Shown here one piece after another: positions 43,042 to 52,073 of a stretch of DNA of 53,589 nt (position 1 is its first letter; every line of letters starts with the position of its first letter). Where the stretch lies: the NCBI GenBank assembly GCA_025451295.1, contig JANWKQ010000126.1, forward strand, positions 1 through 53,589, given 5' to 3'. A model generated the notes under the pieces. That model worked only from the letters and a program-made list of their open reading frames with translations, ran no database searches and was not told where the DNA came from. A program made the translations under genes and the position numbers. The stretch is from Flavobacteriales bacterium. GTDB lineage: Bacteria; Bacteroidota; Bacteroidia; CAIKAF01.

Positions 43042-43158
43042 GCGGTTCTTTAAACAAAGAATTTCAAGGCGGACGAAACCGAAAAAGCGAAGTTTACTTG
43101 CGTAAATGAGCTTTTAGAGGTTGAGGACAACGCAGAAATTCAAAGTTTAAAGAAGCGC
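43042..43158 (+). repeat. 117-base imperfect inverted repeat in the icd leader
   Basis: The 24-base arms 43042-43065 and 43135-43158 are complementary at 20 positions; three of the mismatches are one TTT/AAA block. The 69-base loop contains a small hairpin around GTTTAC/GTAAAT. In one frame it reads MQAVL then TAA, and then stays open for 37 codons up to the TAA at 43166-43168, seven bases before icd: this may be an interrupted small ORF or chance. Similar elements elsewhere in the genome would point to a mobile or REP-like element. Confidence 0.6.
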
Positions 43159-43174
43159 GTAAACTAAAAAACAT

Positions 43175-44416
43175 ATGGCAAAGATTAAAGTAGCAAATCC
43201 GGTTGTTGAGATGGACGGAGACGAAATGACCCGCATCATCTGGAAATTTATTAAAGACAAACTTATCCTTCCATACCTGGATGTGGATATTAAATATTAT
43301 GACCTAGGTGTTGAATATCGCGATCAAACCGAAGATAAGGTTACGGTTGAAGCGGCTGAAGCCATCAAAAAATATGGTGTTGGAATTAAATGTGCTACCA
43401 TTACACCCGACGAAGCCCGAGTGGAAGAATTCAAATTGAAAAAAATGTGGAAATCTCCCAACGGAACCATTCGTAATATTTTGGATGGAACTGTTTTTCG
43501 TGAGCCGATCGTGATGAAGAATGTTCCTCGTTTGGTAACTACCTGGGACCTGCCAATCGTGGTGGGTCGTCATGCTTTTGGAGACCAGTATAAAGCCACC
43601 GATTTTTTAATTCCCGGAAAGGGAAAACTTACCATGAAGTTTGAAGGTGCAGATGGAAAAGTGATTGAACATGAGATCTTCCAGTTTGATAGCCCGGGTG
43701 TGGCGATGGGAATGTACAATGTGGAAGAAAGTATTTATGGCTTTGCACGCAGCTGTATGAATGTAGCTTTGCAGAAAAAATGGCCTTTGTATTTAAGCTC
43801 AAAAAATACCATCTTAAAAAAATACGATGGAAGGTTTAAGGATATCTTCGAAGAAATTTACCAAAAGGAGTACAAAGCAAAATTTGACGCGGCTGGTATC
43901 ACGTATGAACATCGTTTGATCGATGATATGGTAGCATCTGCTATGAAATGGAATGGTGGTTTCGTTTGGGCTTGTAAAAATTATGATGGAGATGTGCAGT
44001 CTGATTCAGTTGCTCAAGGTTTCGGTTCATTGGGATTGATGACCTCTGTTTTGGTTACACCGGATGGAAAGATCATGGAAGCCGAAGCAGCACATGGTAC
44101 CGTTACCCGTCACTACCGTGATCACCAGGCTGGGAAAAGAACGTCTACCAATCCAATTGCTTCTATTTTTGCATGGACCCGTGGATTGGAATTCCGCGGT
44201 AAACTGGATAACAATAAAGAATTGATCGACTTCTGTCAGGCATTGGAAAAAGTTTGTGTCGATGTAGTGGAAAGTGGACGTATGACCAAAGATTTGGCGG
44301 TTTGTATCCATGGTAATAAAGTGGAGCATGGGAAACATTATTTATATACAGAAGAATTTTTGGATGCTATCGATGCCCAGCTGAAAGAAGTTTTGGCGAA
44401 GCAGTTGGTGAGCTAA
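43175..44416 (+). CDS. icd: NADP-dependent isocitrate dehydrogenase (eukaryotic-type)
   Basis: Oxidative decarboxylation of isocitrate to 2-oxoglutarate in the TCA cycle. 413 residues, homodimeric type II subfamily as in mitochondria, not the E. coli type I. Motifs: [13 protein letters not shown] (12-24), [19 protein letters not shown] (substrate site; SPNGT with Ser and Asn contacts), [23 protein letters not shown] with metal Asp, [19 protein letters not shown] and the NADP-binding [15 protein letters not shown]. Length and motifs are complete. Preceded by a long leader holding the inverted repeat, followed by a strong terminator, so it is monocistronic. Confidence 0.96.
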   Translation: MAKIKVANPVVEMDGDEMTRIIWKFIKDKLILPYLDVDIKYYDLGVEYRDQTEDKVTVEAAEAIKKYGVGIKCATITPDEARVEEFKLKKMWKSPNGTIRNILDGTVFREPIVMKNVPRLVTTWDLPIVVGRHAFGDQYKATDFLIPGKGKLTMKFEGADGKVIEHEIFQFDSPGVAMGMYNVEESIYGFARSCMNVALQKKWPLYLSSKNTILKKYDGRFKDIFEEIYQKEYKAKFDAAGITYEHRLIDDMVASAMKWNGGFVWACKNYDGDVQSDSVAQGFGSLGLMTSVLVTPDGKIMEAEAAHGTVTRHYRDHQAGKRTSTNPIASIFAWTRGLEFRGKLDNNKELIDFCQALEKVCVDVVESGRMTKDLAVCIHGNKVEHGKHYLYTEEFLDAIDAQLKEVLAKQLVS

Positions 44417-44441
44417 ATATTTTACAATGGATAGTTAAATG

Positions 44442-44469
44442 AAAGACCGATTTAGTTCGGTCTTTTTTT
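44442..44469 (+). terminator. Rho-independent terminator of icd
   Basis: Perfect stem AAAGACCGA (44442-44450) / TCGGTCTTT (44457-44465) with a TTTAGT loop, then a run of T ending about 44470. It is 25 bases after the icd stop. Confidence 0.93.
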
Positions 44470-44527
44470 TACTGCCTTATCCCGCTTTCCGCTATATCTT
44501 TTTATTGCTATTGATTAGAATTTTCGT

Positions 44528-44561
44528 CAATTTGGGGAGACGTCCCATGGGAAGTCTGTAC
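44528..44561. repeat. Copy 2 of the short palindromic intergenic repeat
   Basis: Shares GGAGACGTCCCATGGGA (44536-44552) with 39046-39062 and flanks similar over 34 bases. The palindrome AGACGTCCCATGGGAAGTCT (44538-44557) has a single mismatched pair. It lies in the 253-base stretch between the icd terminator and the next gene; that stretch holds nothing else I recognise. Confidence 0.75.
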
Positions 44562-44669
44562 GATCGTTTCGAAAGCGGTTTCCGAAGGCAATAAAAAGGA
44601 TGCCGCTTCAATCGGGGGCAGTTCCGTACTTTATTTGTGTTTTTATCGTTATTGAAGTAAATTTCAAGT

Positions 44670-45629
44670 ATGAAAAAGACATTTCCAATTTTACTCCTCA
44701 TATTTTTCTTTTCCGGGATAAATGTCATTTCACAGACCATTGGTCTTCGTCTTCAAACCAAATACGAAAAAAATCCTATCTCCGGGGCTTTAAATTTTAT
44801 TATTGACAAGTCGGACTCGACAGTTTTGGGTTTTGGCGTGTCCGATGAAACTGGATATAGCAGAATTATTCTTTCCCAGGCACCCAAAAATCACCTGGTT
44901 CAATTGAAGGTTTTTAGTATGGGTTATAGTCCATATACCGTTTTTGATATTTATTGTTCCGATAACAAAATTACAAGGCTGGATCTGGAAATGGATCCCG
45001 GAAAAAACCAAACAGAACTTTTTACAGTACTCACAAATAAAACCGGGTCATATCACGCAAACCCAAACCGCTTGTTGGATAGCATACCATTGGTATACTA
45101 TCAGCAGTATTTGGATATTGCAGAGTACTATGATAGCTTAAGTACTGCAGCTGAAGAGAAATATCAGGCGGATCTTATTCATTATAAGAAACAGATGGCC
45201 GAGTTCGATTCTTTATCAAAACTTGGCCATGATGTGGAATATTTATGGCTTGAAATGCCTGAATCGCCACCACTTTATACCAAATTTGAATATTTGGACC
45301 CATCACCTAACAAGAACCAACCGGTTAGCATAGATGGTGGCTGGGAAATTTTTTATGATTATTTTACATCGAATCAGAAATTTCAACATGAGCTAAAAAG
45401 GAATGGGAAATTAAGAGTTTGGTTGAGTACCGATACAGGTTATAAGCCTTATCTTGATACGGTAGTTGTCTGTGTGGAAAATAAAAAATGCATCAAAGGA
45501 CTTAAGCGGTTATGCCATCAAATATTAGAACGAAAATTAAAGATAAATCCTGTTTTGTTGGGGAGCAACCTGGTAGTGCTGGAGGACAACATGAGTTTTT
45601 ACATAGATTTTATTTATCGGGAAGAATAA
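44670..45629 (+). CDS. Exported protein of unknown function with carboxypeptidase-like N-terminal domain
   Basis: 319 residues with signal peptide (1-21, FSGINVISQ). Residues 22-110 form a small beta sandwich (GLRLQTKYEKNPISGALNFIIDKSDS ... LDLEMDPGKNQ) similar to carboxypeptidase-regulatory-like/TonB-plug domains. A helical middle (LDIAEYYDSLSTAAEEKYQADLIHYKKQMAEFDSL) and a C-terminal domain of about 100 residues with two Cys (VVVCVENKKCIKG) follow. It may act as an envelope scaffold. No family name recognised. Its last 20 bases overlap the convergent EamA gene. Expressed alone. Confidence 0.65.
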   Translation: MKKTFPILLLIFFFSGINVISQTIGLRLQTKYEKNPISGALNFIIDKSDSTVLGFGVSDETGYSRIILSQAPKNHLVQLKVFSMGYSPYTVFDIYCSDNKITRLDLEMDPGKNQTELFTVLTNKTGSYHANPNRLLDSIPLVYYQQYLDIAEYYDSLSTAAEEKYQADLIHYKKQMAEFDSLSKLGHDVEYLWLEMPESPPLYTKFEYLDPSPNKNQPVSIDGGWEIFYDYFTSNQKFQHELKRNGKLRVWLSTDTGYKPYLDTVVVCVENKKCIKGLKRLCHQILERKLKINPVLLGSNLVVLEDNMSFYIDFIYREE

Positions 45630-46515
45630 TACTATTCTTCCTGCTCACCATGAACACACCGGTAAATATCATACTGGCGCAACCCACCAATACCCACGTA
45701 ATGGAATCCTTACCCATCCATACACTATGTACGGTTGCAATGATTGGCTGCACATAAATAAAAATACCTACCACTGAGCTGTCTACATGTTTTAATGCGT
45801 AAATATTAAACAAATATGCAATAAATGTTACACCGACAATTACAAAACCAACCTTCCAGTAAATATCCGAGGTAAAAGTCTGCCATTGAATTTCCGAAGC
45901 CTGGTTAAATCCGAATGGAAGAACAAATAAAAGTCCAAAAGTAAAAACCCAGGTGATCACTGTAAGCGGTTTGTATTTTTTCATCAATGGTTTAGCAAAT
46001 AAAAAATAAATGGCATATGAGATCGCATTGAGAATGATAAAAATATTCCCCAACCAGGTTTTCGATGAAAGATCCATGCTTCCTTTGCTATAAACGATGA
46101 TCGCAATTGCTCCGGATGCACCTAACAAGGTTCCTGCTATTTTTAACCAGGTAAGTTTTTCCCTGGCAAAAATAACACCTATAATTAAAATGGTGATAGG
46201 GGTAACGGACATAAGAATACTTCCATTAATAGGTGTGGATAGATTTAATCCTTCAAAAAATAAGAGTTGATTAATGGCTACACCAAATAAACCTCCGGCT
46301 GCAAATAAATGCAGATCTTTTCGTTGAATTTTTTCATATCCGGTTATCAATAACAAGATCCAAAACATGAGGGTTGCCCCTGTTGCTCTTACCAAAACAA
46401 AACCTGAAGGCTTAATGAATGCGGGCATTACGTCTTTAGCGATCACAAAGTTGATCCCATAAATGGCATTTACGATAAATAAAGCTAAAAAGGGGAGCAG
46501 AAGGGGCTTTTTCAT
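45610..46515 (-). CDS. DMT superfamily transporter (EamA family)
   Basis: 301 residues, ten TM helices in two EamA halves. Contains VNAIYGINFVIAKDVMP near the start, a GASGAIAIIVYSKG repeat junction around 150 and a DSSVVGIFIYVQPIIATV segment in the second half, as in carboxylate/amino-acid/amine exporters. Substrate unknown. Only about 30% similar by eye to the EamA protein at 23173, so not a recent duplication. Divergent from the BASS transporter, with 85 bases between their starts. Confidence 0.85.
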   Translation of the reverse strand: MKKPLLLPFLALFIVNAIYGINFVIAKDVMPAFIKPSGFVLVRATGATLMFWILLLITGYEKIQRKDLHLFAAGGLFGVAINQLLFFEGLNLSTPINGSILMSVTPITILIIGVIFAREKLTWLKIAGTLLGASGAIAIIVYSKGSMDLSSKTWLGNIFIILNAISYAIYFLFAKPLMKKYKPLTVITWVFTFGLLFVLPFGFNQASEIQWQTFTSDIYWKVGFVIVGVTFIAYLFNIYALKHVDSSVVGIFIYVQPIIATVHSVWMGKDSITWVLVGCASMIFTGVFMVSRKNSIILPDK

Positions 46516-46600
46516 CTTTTTATAAGCGTCATATACAATCCAATGCCGGATAGTTTTGCTAATATTGTAGCAGCAATAGTACAGAAATAAAAATCTCCAG

Positions 46601-47515
46601 GTGCTAGAGACTCATTTTTTTTCTTCCATTCTTCTTCCGGTTTCGTTGGCGTTTATTATGCTTGGAATGGGGTTGTCGTTAACCCGGAAAGATTTCGCCA
46701 ATATTTTTTTACGACCCAAAGCTGTCATCATTGGATTGGCGGCGCAAATGTTGGCGTTACCAGTGATTGCTTTTAGTATTGCTTTCATTTTTCCTGTTCC
46801 GCCGGAAATCAAGGTAGGATTATTTCTGGTGGCGATTTGTCCGGGTGGGGCAACCAGTAATCTATTGAACTATTTATTAAATGGAAACCTGGCCCTTTGT
46901 GTTTCATTAACCACGATCAATAGTTTTCTTACACAGATCTCGATTCCACTGTTATTAAACTTTGCGTTGAAATTTTTTATGCATACAGAAGGGGATGCAG
47001 ACATTCAACTTTCTTTTTGGGAAACACTTACACATATCTTATTGATCACCCTAGTTCCTGTTATTGTTGGGATTGTATTTACCCATTATTATCCCAAAAT
47101 ATCAGCGAGGATCCAGAAGCCGATGAAATGGAGTATGCCAGTTTTAATGGCCGTCGCCCTGGTGGGTGCCATCATTTTGGAGAAAAAGGAAAAGATCGTG
47201 GAAATGACCACTTCCGATTATATTACCATACTCCCCATGACTTTACTTCTGAATGCAGCGGCTTTGTTTGCTGGATATTATATTGCCAAAGGGTCAAAAC
47301 TCAGTAAAAAATCCTCGGTTACTATTAGTCTGGAGGTAGGACTTCATAATACAGTTTTGGCAATCTATATTGCGACCAGTCTTTTAAAAATGCCTATTAT
47401 GGCCTTACCCGCCATCGTTTATGCGATGTTTAGCTTCTTTACCAGTGCGGCTTTTGGTATCTGGAAATCGGGCGTAAAGATGCCGATCAAATCTCTGTTT
47501 ACCGGCAAAAAATGA
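46601..47515 (+). CDS. BASS-family (bile acid:sodium symporter-like) transporter
   Basis: 304 residues from a GTG start at 46601; an internal ATG at codon 20 would remove half of TM1. About nine to ten TM helices. The family signature GGATSNLLNYLLNGNLALCVSLTTI (about 84-108, sodium-binding GGxxSN) and VGLHNTVLAIYIA (sodium-site Glu/His region near 245) are both present. Such proteins move bile acids, pantoate or other organic anions with sodium; the substrate is unknown here. A terminator follows. Confidence 0.88.
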   Translation: MLETHFFSSILLPVSLAFIMLGMGLSLTRKDFANIFLRPKAVIIGLAAQMLALPVIAFSIAFIFPVPPEIKVGLFLVAICPGGATSNLLNYLLNGNLALCVSLTTINSFLTQISIPLLLNFALKFFMHTEGDADIQLSFWETLTHILLITLVPVIVGIVFTHYYPKISARIQKPMKWSMPVLMAVALVGAIILEKKEKIVEMTTSDYITILPMTLLLNAAALFAGYYIAKGSKLSKKSSVTISLEVGLHNTVLAIYIATSLLKMPIMALPAIVYAMFSFFTSAAFGIWKSGVKMPIKSLFTGKK

Positions 47516-47552
47516 CCAGTTTTGGCCGATTTTGGCTCAAAACCTGCTTTTT

Positions 47553-47575
47553 TTGGCCAATTTTGGCCAATTTTT
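47553..47575 (+). terminator. Terminator after the BASS gene, built from TTGGCC repeats
   Basis: Perfect stem TTGGCC (47553-47558) / GGCCAA (47565-47570), loop AATTTT, then T5 (47571-47575). The arms belong to a short tandem repeat of a ten-base TTTTGGCCAA unit: 47520-47529, 47530-47539 (degenerate), 47551-47560 and 47561-47570. Confidence 0.75.
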
Positions 47576-47619
47576 AAGGATTTTGTTGATAAGAATTAAG
47601 CAGGGTATTGTTATTTATC

Positions 47620-47627
47620 TACTTTTG
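47620..47627 (+). promoter_or_regulatory. -7 element of the accB-accC promoter
   Basis: TACTTTTG matches TAnnTTTG exactly, 26 bases upstream of the accB ATG. No clear -33 at the standard distance. Confidence 0.5.
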
Positions 47628-47653
47628 AACCCTGGTTTTAAAACCCCAAACAT

Positions 47654-48145
47654 ATGGATATTAAAGAAATTCAAGACTTGATCAAATTTGTTGCAAAGAG
47701 TGGTGTTTCTGAGGTGGAACTCGAGACAAAGGGCGTGAAACTTAGAATATGTACTGGCAAAGAAGTGACTTATGTGCAGCCCCAGGTGATGAATGCTCCG
47801 GTACCCCAGGTGATTACCGCGCAGGCCCCTGTGGTTCAGCCAACCAATAATACAACTACCACGAGTAACAATCCACCCGTTTCTACCGGTGGTGATGACT
47901 CCAAATATATTACCATTAAATCACCAATGATCGGTACTTTTTATCGTCGTCAATCTCCTGATAAACCGCTATTGGTGAATGTAGGTGATGAAATAAAGCC
48001 GGGTAATACTTTATGTATCATCGAAGCAATGAAATTATTTAATGACATTGAATCGGAAGTATCAGGTAAGGTTGTAAAAATTCTTGTGGACGACGCTTCA
48101 CCGGTTGAATACGATCAACCCTTATTTTTAATTGACCCAGCTTAA
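47654..48145 (+). CDS. accB: Biotin carboxyl carrier protein of acetyl-CoA carboxylase
   Basis: 163 residues. N-terminal helical region, then a Pro/Gln/Thr/Asn-rich linker (about 42-80), then the biotinyl/lipoyl domain with biotin acceptor Lys127 in IIEAMKLFNDIE. Carrier in the first step of fatty-acid synthesis (malonyl-CoA formation). Followed by accC after 41 bases. The linker is unusually Thr/Asn-rich but in the expected place. Confidence 0.95.
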   Translation: MDIKEIQDLIKFVAKSGVSEVELETKGVKLRICTGKEVTYVQPQVMNAPVPQVITAQAPVVQPTNNTTTTSNNPPVSTGGDDSKYITIKSPMIGTFYRRQSPDKPLLVNVGDEIKPGNTLCIIEAMKLFNDIESEVSGKVVKILVDDASPVEYDQPLFLIDPA

Positions 48146-48186
48146 TTTCTGGATAAATCATTTTTTAATCTAACAGCTGATACAGT

Positions 48187-49524
48187 ATGTTTAAAAAAAT
48201 ATTGATTGCTAATCGTGGGGAAATTGCTTTGCGTGTGATTAGAACATGCAAAGAAATGGGTATAAAAACAGTAGCCGTTTATTCGACCGCCGACCGGGAT
48301 AGTTTACATGTACGTTTTGCAGACGAGGCCGTTTGTATAGGGCCACCTCCCAGCAAGGAATCATACCTGAGTATGAAGAATATTATTTCAGCGGCAGAAA
48401 TAACGAATGCTGATGCCATTCATCCCGGCTATGGTTTTCTTTCAGAAAATTCAAAATTCTCCAGGATTTGCGCAGAGCATGGAATAAAATTTATTGGACC
48501 AACGCCTGAAATGATCGATGCAATGGGTGATAAATCCAATGCTAAAGCAACGATGTTAAAGGCAGGTGTTCCCTGTGTTCCTGGATCTCCTGATTTATTG
48601 GTGGATCTTGCAGATGCAAAAAGAAGCGCAAAAGAAATTGGATATCCGGTGATTATGAAAGCAACCGCTGGTGGCGGTGGGAAAGGAATGCGAATCATTT
48701 GGAAACCAGAAGAACTGGAGGAGAATTGGGATAAGGCAAGACAAGAAGCAGGCGCAGCCTTTGGAAATGATGCCATGTATATGGAGAAGTTTATTGAAGA
48801 ACCTCGTCACATTGAAATACAAATCGCAGGTGATCAGTTTGGTAAAGTTTGTCACCTGAGTGAAAGAGATTGTTCAATTCAGCGCAGAAATCAAAAACTG
48901 GTGGAGGAAACACCTTCTCCATTTATGACGGCAAAGTTGAGAGAAGCGATGGGGATCGCTGCTATTAAAGCAGGAGAATCCATCAGATATGAGGGAGTTG
49001 GTACGATTGAATTCCTGGTGGATAAAAACAGGAACTTCTACTTCATGGAAATGAATACCCGGATCCAGGTGGAGCATCCGATCACGGAAGAAGTGATCAA
49101 CTATGACCTTATTAAAGAACAGATCAAGATTGCCGCTGGCATTCCAATCAGTGGAAAAAATTATATCCCACAGATGTGTGCTATTGAATGTCGAATCAAT
49201 GCCGAAGACCCTTATAATGATTTTCGTCCATCCCCAGGTAAGATCACACATTATCATTCACCGGGTGGACATGGTGTAAGGGTAGACACACACGCCTATG
49301 CAGGATATGTTATTCCTCCTTATTATGATAGTATGATCGGCAAACTGATCGTCGTGCATCAAACACGTGAGGAAGCCATTGATACGATGTTAAGGGCGCT
49401 GCAGGAATATGTGATCGAAGGGATCAAAACAACCATTCCATTCCATATACAACTGATGCAGAATGAAAATTTCCGTAAAGGGAAATATACGACCAAGTTT
49501 ATGGAAACTTTTGTGTTGAAATAA
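48187..49524 (+). CDS. accC: Biotin carboxylase subunit of acetyl-CoA carboxylase
   Basis: 445 residues, normal length. ATP-grasp fold with [24 protein letters not shown] at the N-terminus, the glycine-rich loop [11 protein letters not shown] (about 159-169), [28 protein letters not shown], and [15 protein letters not shown] with the metal Glu/Asn and catalytic Arg residues. Carboxylates the biotin of AccB with bicarbonate and ATP. AccA and AccD (carboxyltransferase) are not in this window. Confidence 0.97.
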   Translation: MFKKILIANRGEIALRVIRTCKEMGIKTVAVYSTADRDSLHVRFADEAVCIGPPPSKESYLSMKNIISAAEITNADAIHPGYGFLSENSKFSRICAEHGIKFIGPTPEMIDAMGDKSNAKATMLKAGVPCVPGSPDLLVDLADAKRSAKEIGYPVIMKATAGGGGKGMRIIWKPEELEENWDKARQEAGAAFGNDAMYMEKFIEEPRHIEIQIAGDQFGKVCHLSERDCSIQRRNQKLVEETPSPFMTAKLREAMGIAAIKAGESIRYEGVGTIEFLVDKNRNFYFMEMNTRIQVEHPITEEVINYDLIKEQIKIAAGIPISGKNYIPQMCAIECRINAEDPYNDFRPSPGKITHYHSPGGHGVRVDTHAYAGYVIPPYYDSMIGKLIVVHQTREEAIDTMLRALQEYVIEGIKTTIPFHIQLMQNENFRKGKYTTKFMETFVLK

Positions 49525-49540
49525 AAGAATACTTAATGCA

Positions 49541-50020
49541 CTAGAGCTTATAACTGCCTTTGCATTTTACATCCAGGTCGATAAATACCGATGAAATGGG
49601 AGCTGCCGACAAATTCTGGCATCCGATCACAAAATAAGGTTGTTTGTTATTTAAAATATCGATCAACAGCGCGGATGTTACCACACCCCCTTTTTCTGTT
49701 TCATTAACACCCAATGTTACGCTGATCACATCCTCGTCACCGGGAAGTTGAACGTTGTCTGCCGTTTGGGCGGCAGATACATAGATCTTTACATTGGCCA
49801 CAAAAGCGTCATTTTTTCTCACTTTATAAGCTACCACAATCTCATCGAAATTAACATCGTGTTGAATAAATAACTCCGGAACCTCAAATACTGCTTCCAC
49901 ATTTATACCGTAGGTATTCGGGAGTTCAATGGTCGCATCTTCGAACGAGAGGTCAAAGCCACAGCTGCTGATACAGATGGCTATTGACAGAACCACAATC
50001 GAATTTTTAATTTTTTTCAT
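49541..50020 (-). CDS. Lipoprotein of unknown function
   Basis: 159 residues with a lipoprotein signal (MKKIKNSIVVLSIAICISSCG, Cys20). The body is beta-rich (two or three sandwich-like segments) with an acidic stretch around 24-32 and one Cys pair (GCQNL ... DVKCKGSYKL). It is 29 bases downstream of the response-regulator gene and likely in its operon, so it may be regulated with, or sensed by, the two-component system. I do not recognise the family. Confidence 0.65.
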   Translation of the reverse strand: MKKIKNSIVVLSIAICISSCGFDLSFEDATIELPNTYGINVEAVFEVPELFIQHDVNFDEIVVAYKVRKNDAFVANVKIYVSAAQTADNVQLPGDEDVISVTLGVNETEKGGVVTSALLIDILNNKQPYFVIGCQNLSAAPISSVFIDLDVKCKGSYKL

Positions 50021-50049
50021 TTCATTTACCTTTTTGAGCCCGGTAAATT

Positions 50050-50757
50050 TTAATTCGGAATGATCATTTTAAATCCAATCCCGTGAACTACCTGGATCTT
50101 TACATTCTCATCCGTGCTTAAATACTTTCTGAGTTTTGAAATAAATACATCCATACTACGTCCGGTAAAATAATCGTCTTTTCCCCAGACTGATTTTAAT
50201 AAAACTTCCCGTGTTATGATCTGATTTTTATGCAGACAGAGTAACCTCAACAGGTTGGCTTCTCTCTCAGTGAGGCGTTTGGTATCGTCCCCAAGATTCA
50301 GGCAATATTCCTTATAGTTAAAAGTATATTTACCAATAGGAAAAATGTCTTTATCCGCACCATCATTATCTAAGGTACCCGTACGCTTCAGCAGATTCTC
50401 CACACGCAGAAGAAATTCTTCCGTAGAAAAAGGCTTCGTAATATAGTCATCAGCGCCTATTTTTAATCCTTTAATCTTGTCATCAGATAGTGATTTGGCC
50501 GAAAGAAAAATAATGGGAACGGTGGCATCGACCTTTCGGATGAATTCAGCCACTTCAAATCCGTCCTTGTTAGGAAGCATAATATCCAAAATACATAACT
50601 GGAAGGAATCAGTACCAAATTTTTGGATGGCATCATCACCATCCACACAATGTTTAACTGAATAGCCTTTTTCTTCCAATACTTCTTTTACAACAAACCC
50701 AAGATTCATATCATCTTCGACGTAAAGAATATTGATATTTTTTTTCTCTTCTGTCAT
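50050..50757 (-). CDS. OmpR/PhoB-family response regulator
   Basis: 235 residues. Receiver domain (9-125) with acidic pocket Asp15-Asp16, phospho-acceptor Asp58 (LDIMLP), Ser86 and Lys108 (DYITKPF). OmpR-type winged helix (about 140-235) with LTEREANLLRLLCLHKNQIITREVLLKSVWG and a final MDVFISKLRKYLS recognition region. Overlaps the kinase gene by four bases (ATGA), so the two are coupled. The Bacteroidota relatives of this pair include RprXY, but the identity is not certain. Confidence 0.93.
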   Translation of the reverse strand: MTEEKKNINILYVEDDMNLGFVVKEVLEEKGYSVKHCVDGDDAIQKFGTDSFQLCILDIMLPNKDGFEVAEFIRKVDATVPIIFLSAKSLSDDKIKGLKIGADDYITKPFSTEEFLLRVENLLKRTGTLDNDGADKDIFPIGKYTFNYKEYCLNLGDDTKRLTEREANLLRLLCLHKNQIITREVLLKSVWGKDDYFTGRSMDVFISKLRKYLSTDENVKIQVVHGIGFKMIIPN

Positions 50758-52034
50758 ACATTGTTGGTTTTTAAATAAATGGTAAAGGTTGTGCCTTTTC
50801 CGGGAATACTATGTAAATGTATTTTGCCGTTGTGGGATTCGATTATCTTTTTTACATAACTTAATCCTAATCCAAAGCCTTTTACATTGTGAACATTTCC
50901 GGTGGGGACTCTAAAGAACTTTTCGAAGATATGTTTTTGGGCTTCTTTTGGAATCCCAATGCCATGATCCTCAATTTCAACTACTAATTTACTCTTTTTA
51001 TTGTATGTTCTGATGCGTAAGTAGGGATTTTCCTTTGAATACTTGAGGGCATTATCGACCAGATTATAGAGCACGTTCACCAGGTGTCCACGATCACCTA
51101 AGACGATAGGGTTTTTAGCATCCAGGTGTATGTCCAGCTTGCAACGGGCATTTTCGATCCTTACCAGCATGTTGTCCGCTATATCACGGATCATTTGGTT
51201 GAAATCAACCGGCTCCTTGATGAGCTTATTTTTTACGTTATCCACCATAGCGATTCGGAGAATCTGCTCAACCTGTCCTTTCAGGCGATCCGTTTCATCC
51301 CGGATAATATTGGCATAGGTGGTTACTTTTTCGGGATTGGTAGCATTCGTTCCTCGTAATAAAGAATCGCTGCTCACCTGGATCGTTGCAATCGGAGTTT
51401 TAAATTCATGTGTCATATTATTGATGAAATCCGTTTTCATCTCTGACAGCTTTTTTTGCTTGAAGATCACAAATACGATATAAACAAAGAAACCGATCAC
51501 GATCAATATCCCAATACTGGAATAGATCATTACGCCAAGCTGACGGGCGATATAGATATTCTTTGTGGGGAAATAGACGGCGAATTTATGGCTATCCGGG
51601 GCCATTTTTATCTTAGGAAGATTCACTTGTTCCACTGATTCCAGGTTACTGTGGGTCCTCATATTATAACTACGCCACTGGATCGAATCCAGGAAACAGT
51701 CATAGACGGCAAAATTGAAATCGAGGTTGATATTAAAATGATCGAACTCTATGAGCAACAGGTTTTGAAGATGATCCGGATCAGCCGTTCCAGCCACATT
51801 GACCAGGAAATAATTGCTGGATACCTGTTGTACAGGGTCGATAATGTTGAGTGTATCTTTATTGTATAAATTGATCTGATTAGCTACTGAATTCAATGCC
51901 AGATTCACCCTGTTATTGAATTGTTCATCAGTTAGCAAATATGATCTTCGTACCCAATAGATCTGAAGCCAGACCAGAGCAGCCAGGGTCATGGTTACAA
52001 GGATTACAATTATTCGAATGGTACGTGATGACAA
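50754..52034 (-). CDS. Sensor histidine kinase (HisKA type, two TM)
   Basis: 426 residues from a TTG start at 52034; the upstream in-frame stop is 21 bases away and no ATG intervenes, and AGGA precedes the TTG by five bases. TM1 (6-27), a periplasmic sensor loop of about 140 residues (28-167), TM2 (168-191), HisKA with His209 in MTHEFKTPIATI, and HATPase_c with N box (VLYNLVDNALKYS), G1 DHGIGIP and G2 GFGLGLSY. Periplasmic loop has no known sensor fold. Partner of the overlapping regulator. Confidence 0.93.
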   Translation of the reverse strand: MSSRTIRIIVILVTMTLAALVWLQIYWVRRSYLLTDEQFNNRVNLALNSVANQINLYNKDTLNIIDPVQQVSSNYFLVNVAGTADPDHLQNLLLIEFDHFNINLDFNFAVYDCFLDSIQWRSYNMRTHSNLESVEQVNLPKIKMAPDSHKFAVYFPTKNIYIARQLGVMIYSSIGILIVIGFFVYIVFVIFKQKKLSEMKTDFINNMTHEFKTPIATIQVSSDSLLRGTNATNPEKVTTYANIIRDETDRLKGQVEQILRIAMVDNVKNKLIKEPVDFNQMIRDIADNMLVRIENARCKLDIHLDAKNPIVLGDRGHLVNVLYNLVDNALKYSKENPYLRIRTYNKKSKLVVEIEDHGIGIPKEAQKHIFEKFFRVPTGNVHNVKGFGLGLSYVKKIIESHNGKIHLHSIPGKGTTFTIYLKTNNV

Positions 52035-52073
52035 TTTCCTATTTGTTTTTAAACATTAGCTAAGACCAAAATC

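Noticed and set aside
42740..43174. tRNA, RNase P, SRP or tmRNA gene in the gap
   Set aside because: No acceptor-stem/T-arm pattern, no CCA-like end, and none of the conserved RNase P, SRP or tmRNA core words are found. It was left as an unclassified structured element.
47520..47575. CRISPR-like array
   Set aside because: The units are only 10 bases, without unique spacers, and are adjacent; no cas genes are in the window.
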